A stretch of DNA of 64,000 nucleotides from Bedellia somnulentella (lineage: Eukaryota; Arthropoda; Insecta; Lepidoptera; Bedelliidae). The position numbers and the translations under genes were made by a program. Of this stretch, positions 20,801 through 35,800 are shown in pieces (position 1 is the stretch's first letter; every line of letters begins with the position of its first letter). The stretch spans positions 322,501-386,500 of the forward strand of contig OY755197.1 in assembly GCA_963576735.1 (NCBI GenBank), read 5' to 3'. The notes beneath the pieces are model-generated. The model did no database searches and was not told the DNA's origin. It was given only the letters and a program-made list of their open reading frames with translations.

Positions 20801-23800
20801 CCGTTAAATGAAACCTTAAAAGTTACTTACACGAGATACCGATCTTTTAGCACCAAAATTTTAAAAAATGTTAAAAAGGCGTATTTTACAGATCTCTTAC
20901 AAAAAGCCGGCAACAATAACAAACTTATTTGGGAAGCTGTTAAAGAGGTCGCTAACCTAAATAGGGCTAAATCCTCAGCGACAGAACTTCTAGCTAATAA
21001 CGACGATGCACAGCGATCCTTAAACTTAATTAATAATTATTTCACTGACATTGGCTCAAATTTAGCTAATTCCGCTCAAGGTCCCGAGCTGAAAGTCCCG
21101 ATTAGCCTTGTATGCAAATCATTTGCTTTTGCTGAAACAGACAATCTCGAGATCTCCACCTTAATCAAAGGACTTAGAACCAATAGTTCTGTAGGATGGG
21201 ATGGTATTTCTTCTTCAGTCCTCAAAAACAACTGCGATGTTTTGGTAGCTCCTCTTACTTACCTTCTTAATAACTGCATAAACAAAGGTGTCTTCCCTAA
21301 ACCATTTAAAAAAGCGCTATTACACCCGATTCATAAAGGAGGTGACAAGTCATGCATAGGAAACTACAGACCTATCTCAGTACTTCCCTCTATATCAAAA
21401 ATTTTTGAGAAAATTATGAATAACCGCTTGGTTAATTTTCTTGAATCAAACGATCTACTGTCTAAAAATCAATTCGGTTTTCGACGTGGTTATTCAACCG
21501 ATATGGCAGTTGATGAGTTGCTGAAGAATGTTGTAAACAGTTTGGATAGTAAGAAGAAATGTCTCACCATATTCCTTGATCTAACGAAGGCCTTTGATAC
21601 TGTACCTATCCCATTACTCCTAAAAAAGTTAGAAGCTATTGGTATTCGAGGCCTTCCCTTAGAACTATTTAAAGACTACCTTAAAGATCGCTTTCAATCT
21701 GTTACCATCACGAATCAAAAAAGCACAGAAATGCCTATCTTATATGGAGTGCCACAAGGCAGCATATTAGGTCCTACCCTCTTTCTTATATTTATAAATG
21801 GTCTTAGTTCTCTCAAAATTCCAAATTGCTCAATTATCTCCTACGCAGATGACACAGCTCTATTTTTTTCTGGTAATTCTTGGGATGAAGTGACGTCTCT
21901 GGCACAGACAGGATTTACCTCTGTTTGTAAATGGCTCGCCTTAAATCGCCTCACAATTAATATTTCAAAAACCAAATTTCTAATGCATACAATAAAATCA
22001 GGTTATCTTTCGTCAAACAATATTCCCGAAATTAAAGTTCATAATTGCTCAAATCAAGCCAACTCATGCCAATGTCCGAGATTAGAACGTGTGACAGAAA
22101 TTAAATATTTAGGTATCGTAATTGATAGCTCTCTTACCTTTCGTACACATATCAATACACTCAGTAATCGTATCAGAAAGTTAATATTTTCTTTTAAGGC
22201 TCTTAGATCGGTAGTAGATGCAAAATTGCTAAGAACCATCTATTTTGCACTTTGCCAAAGTATTATCACCTACTGTATCACGTCATGGGGCGGCTCTTGT
22301 AAAAGTCATCTCATACAAATTGAACGAGCTCAGCGGGCTGTGCTCAAGGTTGCAACGTTCAAGCCATTCCGTTTCCCAACCAAAGAATTATACCTTTTCT
22401 GCGAAGTACTTACTGTTCGACAGTTATTTATTAAGAACGTTGTTTTAAAACAACACTGTATAACATATTTTAATCCAGACAGTAACAAACTAAGAAACAA
22501 AGAGGTTGTCATTGGTAAATTATGTAAGACTTCTTTTGCTCAACGTTTCCCTACATTCCTTGGACCTTACTTATACAACAAATTAAACAGTAAACTCGGC
22601 ATTTATGATTTAAATAATTTCGGTCTCAAGCAAAAACTAAATACGTGGCTTGAAACTCTATCTTATGAGGAAACAGAGAACTTCCTATCTATACTGACTT
22701 GAACTATCATTATTCTGTTTTTCTTAGTATGATTATTAAAGGTATTATTATTATTATATATGTATATTTTAAGATATTAATGTATATTTATATTATTTTA
22801 TAATATTTATATTTATAAACCTATTTACATTATATTTTAATACATAAAACACTATAAATATTTATTTACTTAACATATTTATTTTACTTCACACCTAGTT
22901 TAAGTTTCCTTTTTCTACAACTTCTGTGTTTTATTTTGAATATTTTAGTAGTTTTTTTAATTTGATGTAATTCTTTAGTTTAGTGCTTAATGTTTTTTTA
23001 CGCACGCAGTGCTGATTTTGTATTCTTAGCGTCACTGATGTTTTTTACCGGTACCTATAGCACAGGTTTACCCTTTATTAGGTATCGGTTGTACCATTAA
23101 TTAAGTACTATTGTGAAATACAGCTCTGTTCATATTATTACTTTACTGTATAGACTGTAATATTACAATTTTTTGGAAATAAAGATTTATTATTATTATT
23201 ATTTTATGTATGAATTTAAGTTCCTCGCCTCTCCCATGGCCGAAAATGGAAATATAAATTTTAAATGGGAGAGGCGGTACTCCCCAACAAAAGCACAGTC
23301 GGTCGGGGTCAGGGAGTCAGGTTCAAGAACCGACGGACGATCCGAGCCGTATCGAGCAGCACCGCCTTCTGCATCTGTGCTGGAACCGACACGCCACAGA
23401 AATCCAACCGCCTCAAGTTGGTCGCGAGGCTGGTTGGAATTAACCCGTTCGCGGACAAAACAATTGGGATTATTTCTGTCGAAGTCACACCCCACATGTC
23501 GGTGATCTCGTGAGCCAAATCGAGATATTTCCGACGCTTCTCGGTGTCGGCTTATTATTATTATTATTTTAGGTATGAATTTAAGTTCCTCGCCTCTCCC
23601 ATGGCCGAAAATGGAAATATAAATTTTAAATGGGAGAGGCGGTACTCCCCAACAAAAGCACAGTCGGTCGGGGTCAGGGAGTCAGGTTCAAGAACCGACG
23701 GACGATCCGAGCCGTATCGAGCAGCACCGCTTTCTGCATTTGTGCTGGAACCGACACGCCACAGAAATCCAACCGCCTCAAGTTGGTCGCGAGGCTGGTT

Positions 23801-26800
23801 GGAATTAACCCGTTCGCGGACAAAACAATTGGGATTATTTCTGTCGAAGTCACACCCCACATGTCGGTGATCTCGTGGGCCAGATCGAGATATTTCCGAC
23901 GCTTCTCGGTTTCGGCTTTCACGAGACCCTCGTCATGAGGGATAGTGACATCCACTAGAAATACCCTCGACTGCGACCGATCCCATACCACGATATCAGG
24001 CTTATTCGCTAGAATAGTCCTGTCCGTGATAACGGATCGGTTTATTATTATTATTATTATTGTTTTTTTGCACGCTATACATTGATTCGCTTTTTATGCT
24101 TTGCATTAGATATAAGGAAGAGACGGTTTGAAGATCGGATTAGACGTTTGAAGATCTGTGAGTATACTCCCGAAGTAGTCCTAATTTTCAGCAGTATTTG
24201 TATGATTTATAAGTAAGTTTGCTTAATATATTGTAGTTAGTTATCTTATAGTAGCTTTTCAAGCAATAAAAATTTTACTGTGTAGTGTCGGCCTAGAATA
24301 GCGCTACCCCATTTCTTGCCGTGGGGGTTTGTAAGAGGCGGCTCAGGGTATTGGAGCTTTTCCAGTGATTTTTAGGCAATGCCGTTGGAGACCCAAGACC
24401 AAAAACATTTACTTTACAGTCTTTTCCCCACTCAAATTCTAAAAGTGGCTAAGGAATTTCTTATTTCCAAGCTCTTGGCTTGGCTACCCCTTCTATTATA
24501 GAATTCATAGCCGTGAGTATATGTATGTAAATAAGTAATGCAAATATTTGATAAATAAATTAAATTCATTTGGTAGATTATTTAGAATTAGCATTAGTTA
24601 GTGTAGCTTAGAGCGATCTGGACTGGTCATAGGGAAGTATTATGCATAATTGTCAATTTTTTTAAAATTAAACAATTATTCTGAAAGTAGTACTTAGTAG
24701 TAACTGTGTAGTGTAAGTGACTGAAGGAAAAAGGAAGATATTCCGCCAGGCGGTGGTATGCCTGCGGACCGTGGTCCAACTGTGTTAAGTTGGAACTTCT
24801 ATATGCTAAGTATTTTAGAAAATTCCATACCGCGATGTGAGATTTGTATGGCGAGTCTTGATGACGAGTGTGACGTATGTTGCTTGGTTTCGTGTTGCTG
24901 TGGAATGTGATACTTCTTGCACTGTCAGCGTTTCTATGTAGTGCGCGTCATTGTGTACTGATAGCGCGTCGCTACAGTGACTAATGTTTTTGAAGCTTTT
25001 GAAGTTGGAGATTCATAACCACACCGACCGTTCTTTATTTTACCGTCGTTTTTTCCCTCAACTTATTTAAGTGGCTGAGTATTTTCAAATTCTTAAGATC
25101 TGGCTACCTCTCTTTGAGATTAAGAGCTCTGAGTATATGTATGTTATGAAAATTTAAGCAGGCTGTTACTGTAGTTATTATTTTATACAGTTTTTAAGAT
25201 AAGTTCATTTAAAAATTACTTGCCTTAAATGTTAATAGAATTTGATCTAATTAAAATTTATATTTTTCAGCTCCCGAAAAATTAGACGAAATAATTAAAG
25301 AAGCGAAAAAAGCGAAAGCTGAAGGGAAAGTATTCAAATTTGATTATAGAAAATTTGCACCCGATTACGAAAATCCGTTTCAAAGAAAGAAAGAAGAGAA
25401 AGAAGACCACGATAGAAGAGACAAATACGATAGACATAAATCTGACAAAGATAAAGAAAAGCGGAAAAGCGATAGATACGACAAACACGACAGTAGGTAT
25501 CACGATGAGGGCAAGTATAAGAAAGATGCTAAATACTCCAAATCTAAAACTGACGCCAAAGACAGGAAGTCCGAAACAGCAACTAGTGCATCCACCAAGG
25601 AAACAGATGTAAATCTAAACGATTACTTAGTCTGCGATTCTTGGTCACTCGACAACGATAGCAAATCAGAAGTCAGCCCTAAAACAGATTCCAAACTAAT
25701 CGAACAAATAGCTGCTAAGAAAGAAGAAATCGAAAAAGCTTGCCGGCCTAAAGACTTCAGCTTGAATGAGGTGATAATGGATACAAAGAAAAAACCCGAA
25801 GTTAAACCTCAGCCGCTACTTCAATTGGATATACAAAAACCTATAGAAAAACTGAAACCAGTTATGGATTCTTTCACGTTCGATATAGATCCTAACGAAC
25901 CAATACACAATATATTCGATGAAGACAGCGACTCGGATAAAAAATCAGATGAAATTGTGAAGCATGCAAAAGACAGTTTAGAAGAAGGAGACCAAGATTC
26001 TCAAGACACGTCCAAAGATTCAGAGATCATGGGCGAAGATTTCCTAGAATCAGTAATAAATGAGTTAAAACAAGAAGTGATGTCCGAAGATATTACACAA
26101 GACAAAGGACTAGTTGAATACGATTTATCACCAGACAAAAACGCGGGCTATGGGACTCCAGAAAGAACTGAGAGGAATCGGTCATTGACCCCTGACATTG
26201 ACAAACAGCGTTGCAGCACTTCAGAGAGTGGGTACAGATCGACGGAAAGTGGGTATCGGTCTCCGAGTGGGTACAAATCGACGGACAGTGTTCGCTCACT
26301 CGATAGTTTCGTATCGAATGAGTTAGACAAAGCGTATGAGAGTGACAAAAATCCTAACGCAACGATGCGCGCGATGGAGACTTGGAGCTTCATACTGAAA
26401 ATATGTCAGCCGTTGCTGTTCAGACATGACAGGAATAAATGTTACAGGTAATCATAGATACAAAGAACACCCATTAGGTCCGCATAGAGCACTATCCCAT
26501 TTTTTCCCGTGGGTATTCGTAAGAGGCGACTAAGGGTATTGCGGCTTTTTAAATTATTTTTTGGCCAGTAAATGGAGACCCGAGATCTCGGACCGAGGTT
26601 GGAGAGAGGGAGGTTATTTTAGAATCTTTTCCCCACTTAACTTCCAAAAGTGGCTGAGGAATTTCTTATTCTGAAGCCCTGACTACTCCTTCTTGGGATT
26701 TATAGCCGTCGTGAGTATATGTATGTATGTATATATGTGGGGTATTCAGAGACTATCGACCGACGTTTTACAGCAACATTTACATGTATTAATCTTTTAT

Positions 26801-29800
26801 ACATGCCCTTTTGCTCTTCAAACTTCGGACGCCTTCCTTTTCGCCTCTAGCACTTTATCCGTTTGATCTAAATGTGTCGTCCGCTGTCGTCCTCTACAGT
26901 AATTAACATCCACATTGGGTCTATATGTCTTTCACGTGTTGAGGCTTTAAATTGATTGTTTGATTTCAGGACGGTTCTAGACCATCAATTACCTTTATTT
27001 TTCAATCTTTCCCCAACTCTGCTTCTAAGTATTTCTAATTCTAAAACTCCGGTTACCTCTGGGATTTATAACATAAGATAACATAAACGTTCACGCCGTT
27101 TATCCCCGAAGGGCTTGGCGGAGGTACCAATGCTTCTGAGCTCACATGGCAGCGCCATCTAGTGTCCAGAGAAGGTACCCACGTTTTGCTTAGACAGTGT
27201 ACTCACGTGATAGGGGGCAGGCCTATCGCCGTTTTGTACGAATACACTGTCACATGACTAAGCCATGTGGGTTTCCTCACGATGTTTTCCCTCACCGTTA
27301 ACAACCATGATAAATTAACCACATATATGACTTTAGAAAGGACAAATTGGTGTAGGCCCGACCCAGGATTGGAACTCACGCCCTTCTGTTTCCGGGCGGG
27401 TGTTCTACCCACTGGACTATCATGTCGTTTTGGAATTTATAGACATATATAAAAAGTTTGCTTAATAAGAAATACCTTCGCAAAGACAGTAACGGTTTTC
27501 CCGTTTCGTTTGTATTTTACGCTAGTACTAATCGTAAGTAAGTTATATTACCTCCGTAGAAACCGTGTAACCCATATGAGTGATTTTTACTTAGTCATGT
27601 GATATACATACAAAGAGCGATAGGCCTGCCCCTATCCAAGCCAAACTCGGGTAATCTGTACACCAGGTGACAATGTCACGTGATGTTGAGAAATATTAAT
27701 ATCTCTGCCAACCCATCGGGGATATACGATGAGAAAGTTTGAGTATTTTGAGTAACTAGTCCCTCTGCGTAGATTCAAAGCTACGTTACGCTAAATTTAC
27801 TTTTGTTTTTTAAAGATATTGTAATTATTTTTTTTCTGTTACACCAGAGAGACCCGCGCCACACCGAAGCTGTGGTACGCGGAGAACCCAAAGACTTGCG
27901 ACTGCGTGCGCGATAGAGCCGTCGTGTACGAGGAATTGGAAACCTGCAAGATGAATCTGGTCGACCAGCTCTATGGATGTGGCTCGTGAGTATCGCGTTA
28001 ATAGCTGTTTTTCATCAATAATATGATATTAAATTACCATAACAAAACAATACAAATACACTTTATTGAACACCAAAACCAAACACGGATATACTCGTAT
28101 ACAGAATAAAAATACAATAAACAGGCAGTGGCGTAACTATACCATCTGGGGCCCGTGGCAAATTCTTTTGATAGGGCCCTCTTTCCAAAAATCGACACAT
28201 TGTAGTTAGTTTAATTTTAATAAACTTCGAGATTTTTAGCATCCTCAATTAAACGTTGTTTATGTCCCACTAATCGACATAGGCCTCCGCTCCTTTCATA
28301 GGTGAGAAAAAAAAACATTATTGAGAGCCTCTCTTGTCGGAGGGTCGTGCCATTTTGCCAGCCATGCTACCCCATTGTTACGCCACTGTAAACAGGTAAA
28401 CAACAGCCGGACTTGTCGCTAAACAGTGATCTCTTCCAGTCAACCATTGGAAAGTAGAGAATAACCATTAAATTACAAAGTACATTTAGAATTCACTGAA
28501 CTTACCATCGAAAAGTTGTCTGGATAAGATCGATTGAGGTGATATAACCGCCATCCTCGTATCTTCCAAAAGTTGCTGATGAATAGCTGAATATAAAGCT
28601 GGTATCCTAAGCCGACACTACATAGCGAACTTGAGGTTGTACTGTCCAATATTAGAAATACCAATTTTGGACGAATATTATGTACTTTTGAAAACTGAAC
28701 AAATTATTATTATTATTTATTATATTCTTCACATAAATGAAATGATTGAACTATTAAATTTCAGCATACTGGAGTGGGTCCCACCCAAAGACCGTTCCTG
28801 GCATCCTCGCATCAACCAGTGCTGTATAGAAACCTCCATACCACTTACCAACGAGTGGGAGACAGACGACAACACTAACAGTCAAACAGACAGTCACAGT
28901 CAACATGACAGTCATACAGACAGACAGAGCACGGACAACGCTGGGAAGGTAGACACAGAGAAGGCTTTGACGCCGCAACTACAAATCGCTGATTTGAAAC
29001 TCGATAAAGAATATCAGAGGTAAATAAAATAGTAATAAATAAAGGAAAAAAAAAATTCCCCGAACCCGCGACCTCGGGTATATGCCCCCGTCGCTCTGCC
29101 AATTGAGCTACCGTGTCAATGGCTGCTATCGCGAAATTCTTCTATCCTTTATTTCTTTTACACATTTAAGTAGTGTTTGCGTTTCCCACCTCCGAATTTT
29201 TACTAATTCGGAAGGCCACTTGTCTACCTTTTCAGATAGAATGCAAATGTTGAAAACTCCTAACTATCACATAATTTGAATGTTTTTATTCATGAAAACC
29301 TCATGTGGGGACAAATACTAATAAATAAAGAATAAATAAAGGAAAGAAAAATTTCGACCCAGGCGGGAATCGAATCCGCGACCTCGGGTATATGCCCCCG
29401 TCGTTATTAGTAATAATCCCCCCATGAGGTTTTCATAAACAAAAACATTCAAATTTAATTAAATAGGTTAAAAAAATATGTAAAGTTGCTCCCTCACCGG
29501 GAGCATTCACATTATGGAATCGTGTTTAAGCATTACATTACAATAATACGGTCCTGACTTCGCGTGAACATACATACATACATATACTCACGGCTGTAAA
29601 TCCCTAGAATGGGTAGCCAGAGCTAAGGAATTAGAAACTCCTCAGCCACTTTTGGAAATGTGAGTGGGGAAAGGATGGCAAAATAAAGGTTGTTGGTGAT
29701 GAATCTCCAACCGCATCGCCCAAAAATCCCTTAAAAGCCCCAATACCGTTAGTCGCCTCTTACGTACACGGTTCAAGCGGTTAATTTGTGGAACTCACTA

Positions 29801-32800
29801 CCAGTTGACATACGGCTGTCATCATCGCTAAGCATATTTAAAAATAAATTAAAATCTCATTTTTTTAAGACCTTAGGTTGGTAGATTTTATAATGATAGG
29901 TATATGTACAGGGTGTCCGGTGGCAGAATTAGGATTTAAATTTTGAATTGTTCTAATACTATTGAGTGGAGGGGCAGGCGGGGGGTCGCGTTCGATTCGT
30001 CATTCGTGCGGGTTACTTAGTCACGATGTCGCAGTGGACGGGAGAACAACGTGCGTTCGCAATCGAAGCGTATTTTAAAGCCAATGATTCGTGTGCTGTT
30101 GCTCGTCGAAGATTTTGTTCACACTACAATATTCGAAGATTACGTGATGCGCCAAGCGAAGATTTGATTCGATTATGGGTGCGGAGGTTCAGGGCAACAA
30201 GTTCAGCGGTTAACAATCCGCGGCCGGGACCCAGCCGAACGTCGAGGACTGATGACAACATCGAACGTGTAGCGAACAGTGTATGCGATGATCCGTGTCA
30301 GTCCGTGCGTAAAAGGGCGGCTGCTCTTGGGCTTCCAAAAACGATTGTGCACGAAATATTGAAAAAGGATCTTAAATTTCACCCCTTCAAAATTCAAATT
30401 GTGCAAGCGCTTAAGCCGAATGATTACAATTTGCGCAAAACTTTCTGCGAGACAATGTTGGAACGATTTCGAACAGTGAACTCTATCTTTTGGAGTGATG
30501 AAGCCCACTTTCACTTGAATGGAAGTGTTAACAAGCAGAATTGCCGTTATTGGTCACATAAAGGACAGAATCCACGTTTAAAACACCAACAGCCTCTTCA
30601 CAGTCCCAAAGTGACGGTTTGGTGTGCATTGTCAAGCAGTGGAATAATCGGACCCTTTTTTTTTGAAAATCATCAAGGACAACCCATTACGGTGACCGGT
30701 GCTTCTTATCGCCTTATGCTCAATGATTACTTTCTGCCAACAATAAGAGAACATCCTGCCTACAGTTCACACACATGGTTCCAGCAAGATGGCGCCACAC
30801 CTCACACTGCTGGAGAGACTATGGCGCTTCTTCGTGAATTCTTCCCTACAAAATTGATAAGCCGTTTCGGTGACATTCCATGGCCACCCAGGTCGCCGGA
30901 TCTCACCCCCATGGACTTTTTTCTATGGGGGTACCTCAAAAGTAAAGTTTACGAGACAGTTCCGGCGACCATCGCAGAACTAAAAGAAAATATCGTTCGC
31001 GAGGTGAATGCCATCCCGACGTCACTCCTCCGGCGAGTGGCGCGGCATACAGAGGACAGATTCCGAGAGTGTGTCCAACGTGACGGTCAACATTTGGATG
31101 AAATAATTTTTAAGAAATAAAACCCGCACTTTACTTCTTTGTAATAGTTATAGAAATAAATATTTATCCTCTGTAGTTTTTTTATTATTTGCATTTTAAA
31201 TCCTAATTCTGCCACCGGACACCCTGTATATATTTGTATTTATTATACTATATAAGAATATATATAATTTATTTATATATATGTGTATATATGTATATTA
31301 TTAAGATACTGTAGAAGAATATTTATTATTATACATATTAGTTATATAAATTAATATCTAGGTTAAGGTTGTAAATAGGTTGTGTTTAGTTAAGTTTGGT
31401 TTTGCATACTGATTATCATTTATTTCTAGTTAAGAGTTGTGTACTTGTTTTTCCTCACCATAAAGGTTGACTGGAAGAAATCGCGTTAAGGCGATAAGTC
31501 CGCCTTTGTGTACTAAGTTTTTATGTTCTGTACTTTTGTAAAATACATTATATCTATTCTGTATGCAATAAAGTGTTCAAATAAATAAATAAAAATAAAA
31601 TAAATACACCCACCGGAAGAAATGGGGTAGTGCTATTCTAAGCCGACACTACACAGCAATCAATATATATTTCATTACAAGGTGCGCATTGTAATGCTCG
31701 GTTCTCCTCCTTCACTGATGTAATGCTCATATCTGTAACGTTACATTACACGCAAATGCTCCCAGTGAAGCAACTTAATGCAAAGGTCATTGGGCGAAAT
31801 CTGACCCGGTTTTCGAAATAGTCCTACAAACATGAAATTCTTTTTAATTTATTGAGTGCTAGCCTACCTTTCATTTTATGTAGTTTTTTTTAAAGAAAAC
31901 GTGAGAGGTTACATAATAACAACTATTTGTGTTTCAAAATATTAGGTATCAATTAAGAGTTGTAATCAATAAAAATAAGATAAATTAACATAACGCTTGA
32001 GCCTTCAAATAATGCTAGCAGACAAACACGACGAGTTCAGTTGCTCCACCGTGTAATAAAAAAACCAATGGAAATAGTCGAAAAATAACTTATCACTAGA
32101 CGATTTTACATAAAAATCTTTTTTTCTTTTTTTTTCTTTTAGGTTATCAATAGGTAGGTATTGTTAGAGCCAGCAGACAAACACGACGAGTTCAGTTGCT
32201 CTACCGTGTGATGAAAAAAGCCAATGGAATTAGTCGAAAAATAACTTATCACTAGACGATTTTACATAAAAATCTTTTTTTCTTTTTTTTTCTTTTAGGT
32301 TATCAATAGGTAGGTATTGTTAAAGCCAGCAAACAAACACGACGAGTTCAGTTGCTCTACCGTGTGATGAAAAAAACCAATGGAATTAGTCTAAAAATAA
32401 CTTATCACTAGACGATTTTACATAAAAATCTTTTTTTCTTTTTTTTCTTTTAGGTTATCAATAGGTAGGTATTGTTAGAGCCAGCAGACAAACACGACGA
32501 GTTCAGTTGCTCCACCGTGTGATAAAAAAATCAATGGAAATAGTTGAAAAATGTCTTACCACTAGGCGATATTACTCATATCTTATTTTTAATTTTTGGT
32601 CAGATTCCCATACTCTACAATAATGCGACATATATTTTCATAAACTAGGGACGCTAATCTAAACATCCAAACCAATTTTGTTTTTGTAAGCCGTGGGTAT
32701 GGTTTCCATACTAAGTTGCCCAGTGACCTTTATTTACACATTACCTACATACAGTGTGTCCAGTAAATAAACGTCCAACCGTTAACCACCAATAGAGGAC

Positions 32801-35800
32801 CCTGTGAAGTGCCCGGAAATGCATTTTTTTTTATTTTAGAAATAAGCCAGGTTTAAGTTGTTTTTTATTTTTTTAAATTCCTTTGGGCTATTTTGTTATG
32901 GTAAGAGGGCAAAAATAGGGATATCGGCATATATTTTTTTTTATTAGACTCCTAATGAAGCAAAGAACAGCTTGGTTAGCAAAAATTGAGGATTAGAGGA
33001 GAATTGGTTAGCAAGAGGAGGACAACTTAAACCTGGCTTATTTCTAAACCAGGTTTAATATAATAAAAAAAAATGCATTTCCGGGCACTTCACAGGGTCC
33101 TCTATTGGTGGTTAACGGTTGGACGTTTATTTACTGGACACACTGTATAAACAAAAAGATATAAATCCGAAAAAAGGGTTTTGCTTGAGAATTTGAAAAT
33201 CTTTAGCCGCTTTTGGAAGTTGAGTAGGCAAAAGGTTTAAAGTTCCCGAACTCACATCGCCTGTCACGGCGCCCGCGGTGAGAAATGTGTTGGTGCTATT
33301 CTAAGTCGACACTGCACATATTATTCAATGCGAGTCTGAAACTAGGTATTGTATATATACAAAGTGGATTCATGGCAAGTGTTTTATTTTGTACTTATGT
33401 AGGGGACGGTTGTTAAATATATGATCGTTGGTTATGGGTTTCCAGCTTCAACGCCCAACAAATACTATATTTTTCTGTACTCTAAGTTGCTTCTTACTAC
33501 ACCAACATTAATCGATATGAAATACCAACAACAGTCAAAATTAAGGACAATTTCGAAAACGTACAGGCTTACAGGATTTTGTTTAAATTACATGAAACGT
33601 AAACACACAGCGATAAATCTCAAAAGTTTAGTGTTTAGCAGAAGTTTAGTGAGGAAAAGATGATGAATAAATTATTATTTAATAATTTAAATTTTTCACA
33701 TCTGTAAAAATCTCCTTAAATCTTAACACTGTAGTATTTTTTAACAATCTTAACCACTTTTCCTTTTTTAAATGATTTCACGAGCGATTTCAAAATTTCA
33801 GTAGGAATTGTGTTTGTCATTTGTAGGGATAGTCCCATAAAAGAAAGTTCCTTTCTAATTTCAGTCTATAATTTCGGTGTATAAAGATTGTTCTTATTCC
33901 TAATATTAACCAGGTCGCCTTTGTGGCGACCCTTAGACGGCGAACTCACTTGCATACTAGCAGCGTCATAAAAAATCGTACATCGCGGTATCGAAATGTT
34001 TCTCTAGCTAAGCATAAATACAAATTCTAAGTTGGTACACAGCAGGGTGTACTGGCCAGTATATCTTTGCTGTTCCCACACCTTTTACAAAATTTACTTA
34101 GCTTCTGAATGTTATTTTTACCTTAAAGAAGATTCTGTTAAATGTATTCACATAGGAGATTTGAAATGACAATTTCGCGCAACGAATACCTCAAGCACTC
34201 AGCATGTAGATATATATAATGGATAGCCCTCTTTTGTAACATGAATACTTTATAAATATTCGCTGAATGAACACGACATGATAATGTACAAATAACTAAA
34301 TTAAACAATAAGCGCTATTTCGACATTTCAAATGTCCTTTATTTCACCTTAATTTAACGCACAAAATAGAAGAGAAATACTACGAAAATTAAAGTAAATT
34401 TTCAATTAGAAAATAACTTGTTTCTCTCAACTTGCTGTGTAGTGTCGGCTTAGAATAGCACTACCCCATTTCTTCCGGTGGGTGTACGTAAAAGGCGACT
34501 AACGGTATTGGGGCTTTTAAGGGATTTTTGGGCGATGCGGTTGGAGACCCATCGCCAAGAACATTTATTTCACCATCTATTCCCCACGCACCTTCCAAAA
34601 GTGGCTGAGGAATTTCCAATTCCTTAGCTCTGGCTACCCCTTTCTTGGGATTTATAGCCGTGAGTATATGTATGTATGTATGTTGTTTCTCTCAATATAA
34701 CAACTGGGATAGCTCTACGGCTAGAACATCCGCCTATGATGCAGGAAGGCGTGCGTTCAAATCCTAGTCCTTTCTAAAGTCAATTTATCATGATTGTTAA
34801 CGGTGAAAGAAAACATTGTGAGGAAACCCACATGGCTAAAGTTATACTTATTCATGTGACTGTGATTACTATTTCTTTTTAAATTTTATTCATATATTCC
34901 TATCTATACAAAGTTTTACGAAGTTGAACAAGCAACCGTTGTACTTCCCTATGACCCTTTCTTACAGGTTTAACCTAGTAAAGGGAATAGAGTCTTCCAT
35001 ACGGCTTATTATAAATTGTATAAATTCTTCGTTTATAACAAATGTGATGAAGGTTATATAAGCCCTTTTGTTCTTTTTTATGATGTTTCAATAAATAAAT
35101 GATTTGATTTATTTGATTTGATTTGTGACAGTATACTCGTACAAAACTGCGATAGGCCTCACGCCGAATCAAGTTCAGAAGTATTAGTACCACTGCCACC
35201 CTTTCGGGGATTTACGGTGTGAATGGCTGAGTCTTTGAGTTTCGATATAACCCGGAGCGAAACCACTATCAAACTAGGCCGTCTCGCATTTGGCCTTATA
35301 ACTTCTAAGAAACCGCAACAAAGAAACATTCATTAATGGTCACTTGAAAAATGAACAATTTCATGTCGAAAGAATGTCATTTAGGAAGAACAAATATTAA
35401 ATCTATAATTATAAGTCATTTAATTACGTATGTGTACAATAGTGTACACATTGAAATGCAACAAAACAATAAATTTCAAGACGCGCGAAAGTTTTATTCA
35501 TCTACCCTCATTTGTGGCAAACTGTATAGAGGTGCGGCCATTAGATACTCGTGTGAAATAAGATAGCTATTACTACATTACATATCCTAAATACGAGTGG
35601 TACCGTTTCTTATGAATAATCATATCATATTTTGCTGCAAGTATTATATCCATTGCTGTGTAGTGTCGGCTTAGAATAGCACTACCTCATTTCTTCCGGT
35701 GAGTGTACGTAAGAGGCGACTAACGGTTTTGGGGCTTTTGAGGGATTTTTGGGCGATGCGGTTGGAGACCCATCACCAACAACCTTTATTTTACCATCTT

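Larger units (their letters stand above)
29769..31603 (+). mobile_element. LINE 3' end, split by a mariner
   Basis: The forward frame reads [20 protein letters not shown] then [14 protein letters not shown] and a stop, the typical end of CR1/jockey ORF2. The 3' UTR resumes after the mariner at 31227 and ends in AATAAATAAATAAAAATAAA near 31603. Confidence 0.8.

Noticed and set aside
23173..23991. Host genes of about 100 codons on either strand
   Set aside because: They are the two halves of a tandem LINE 3' end. The reverse frame matches a LINE C-terminus and the forward frames are shadows.
24712..24976. Full LTR retrotransposon
   Set aside because: No second LTR, primer site or internal region next to it, and no exact target duplication. 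Called a solo LTR.
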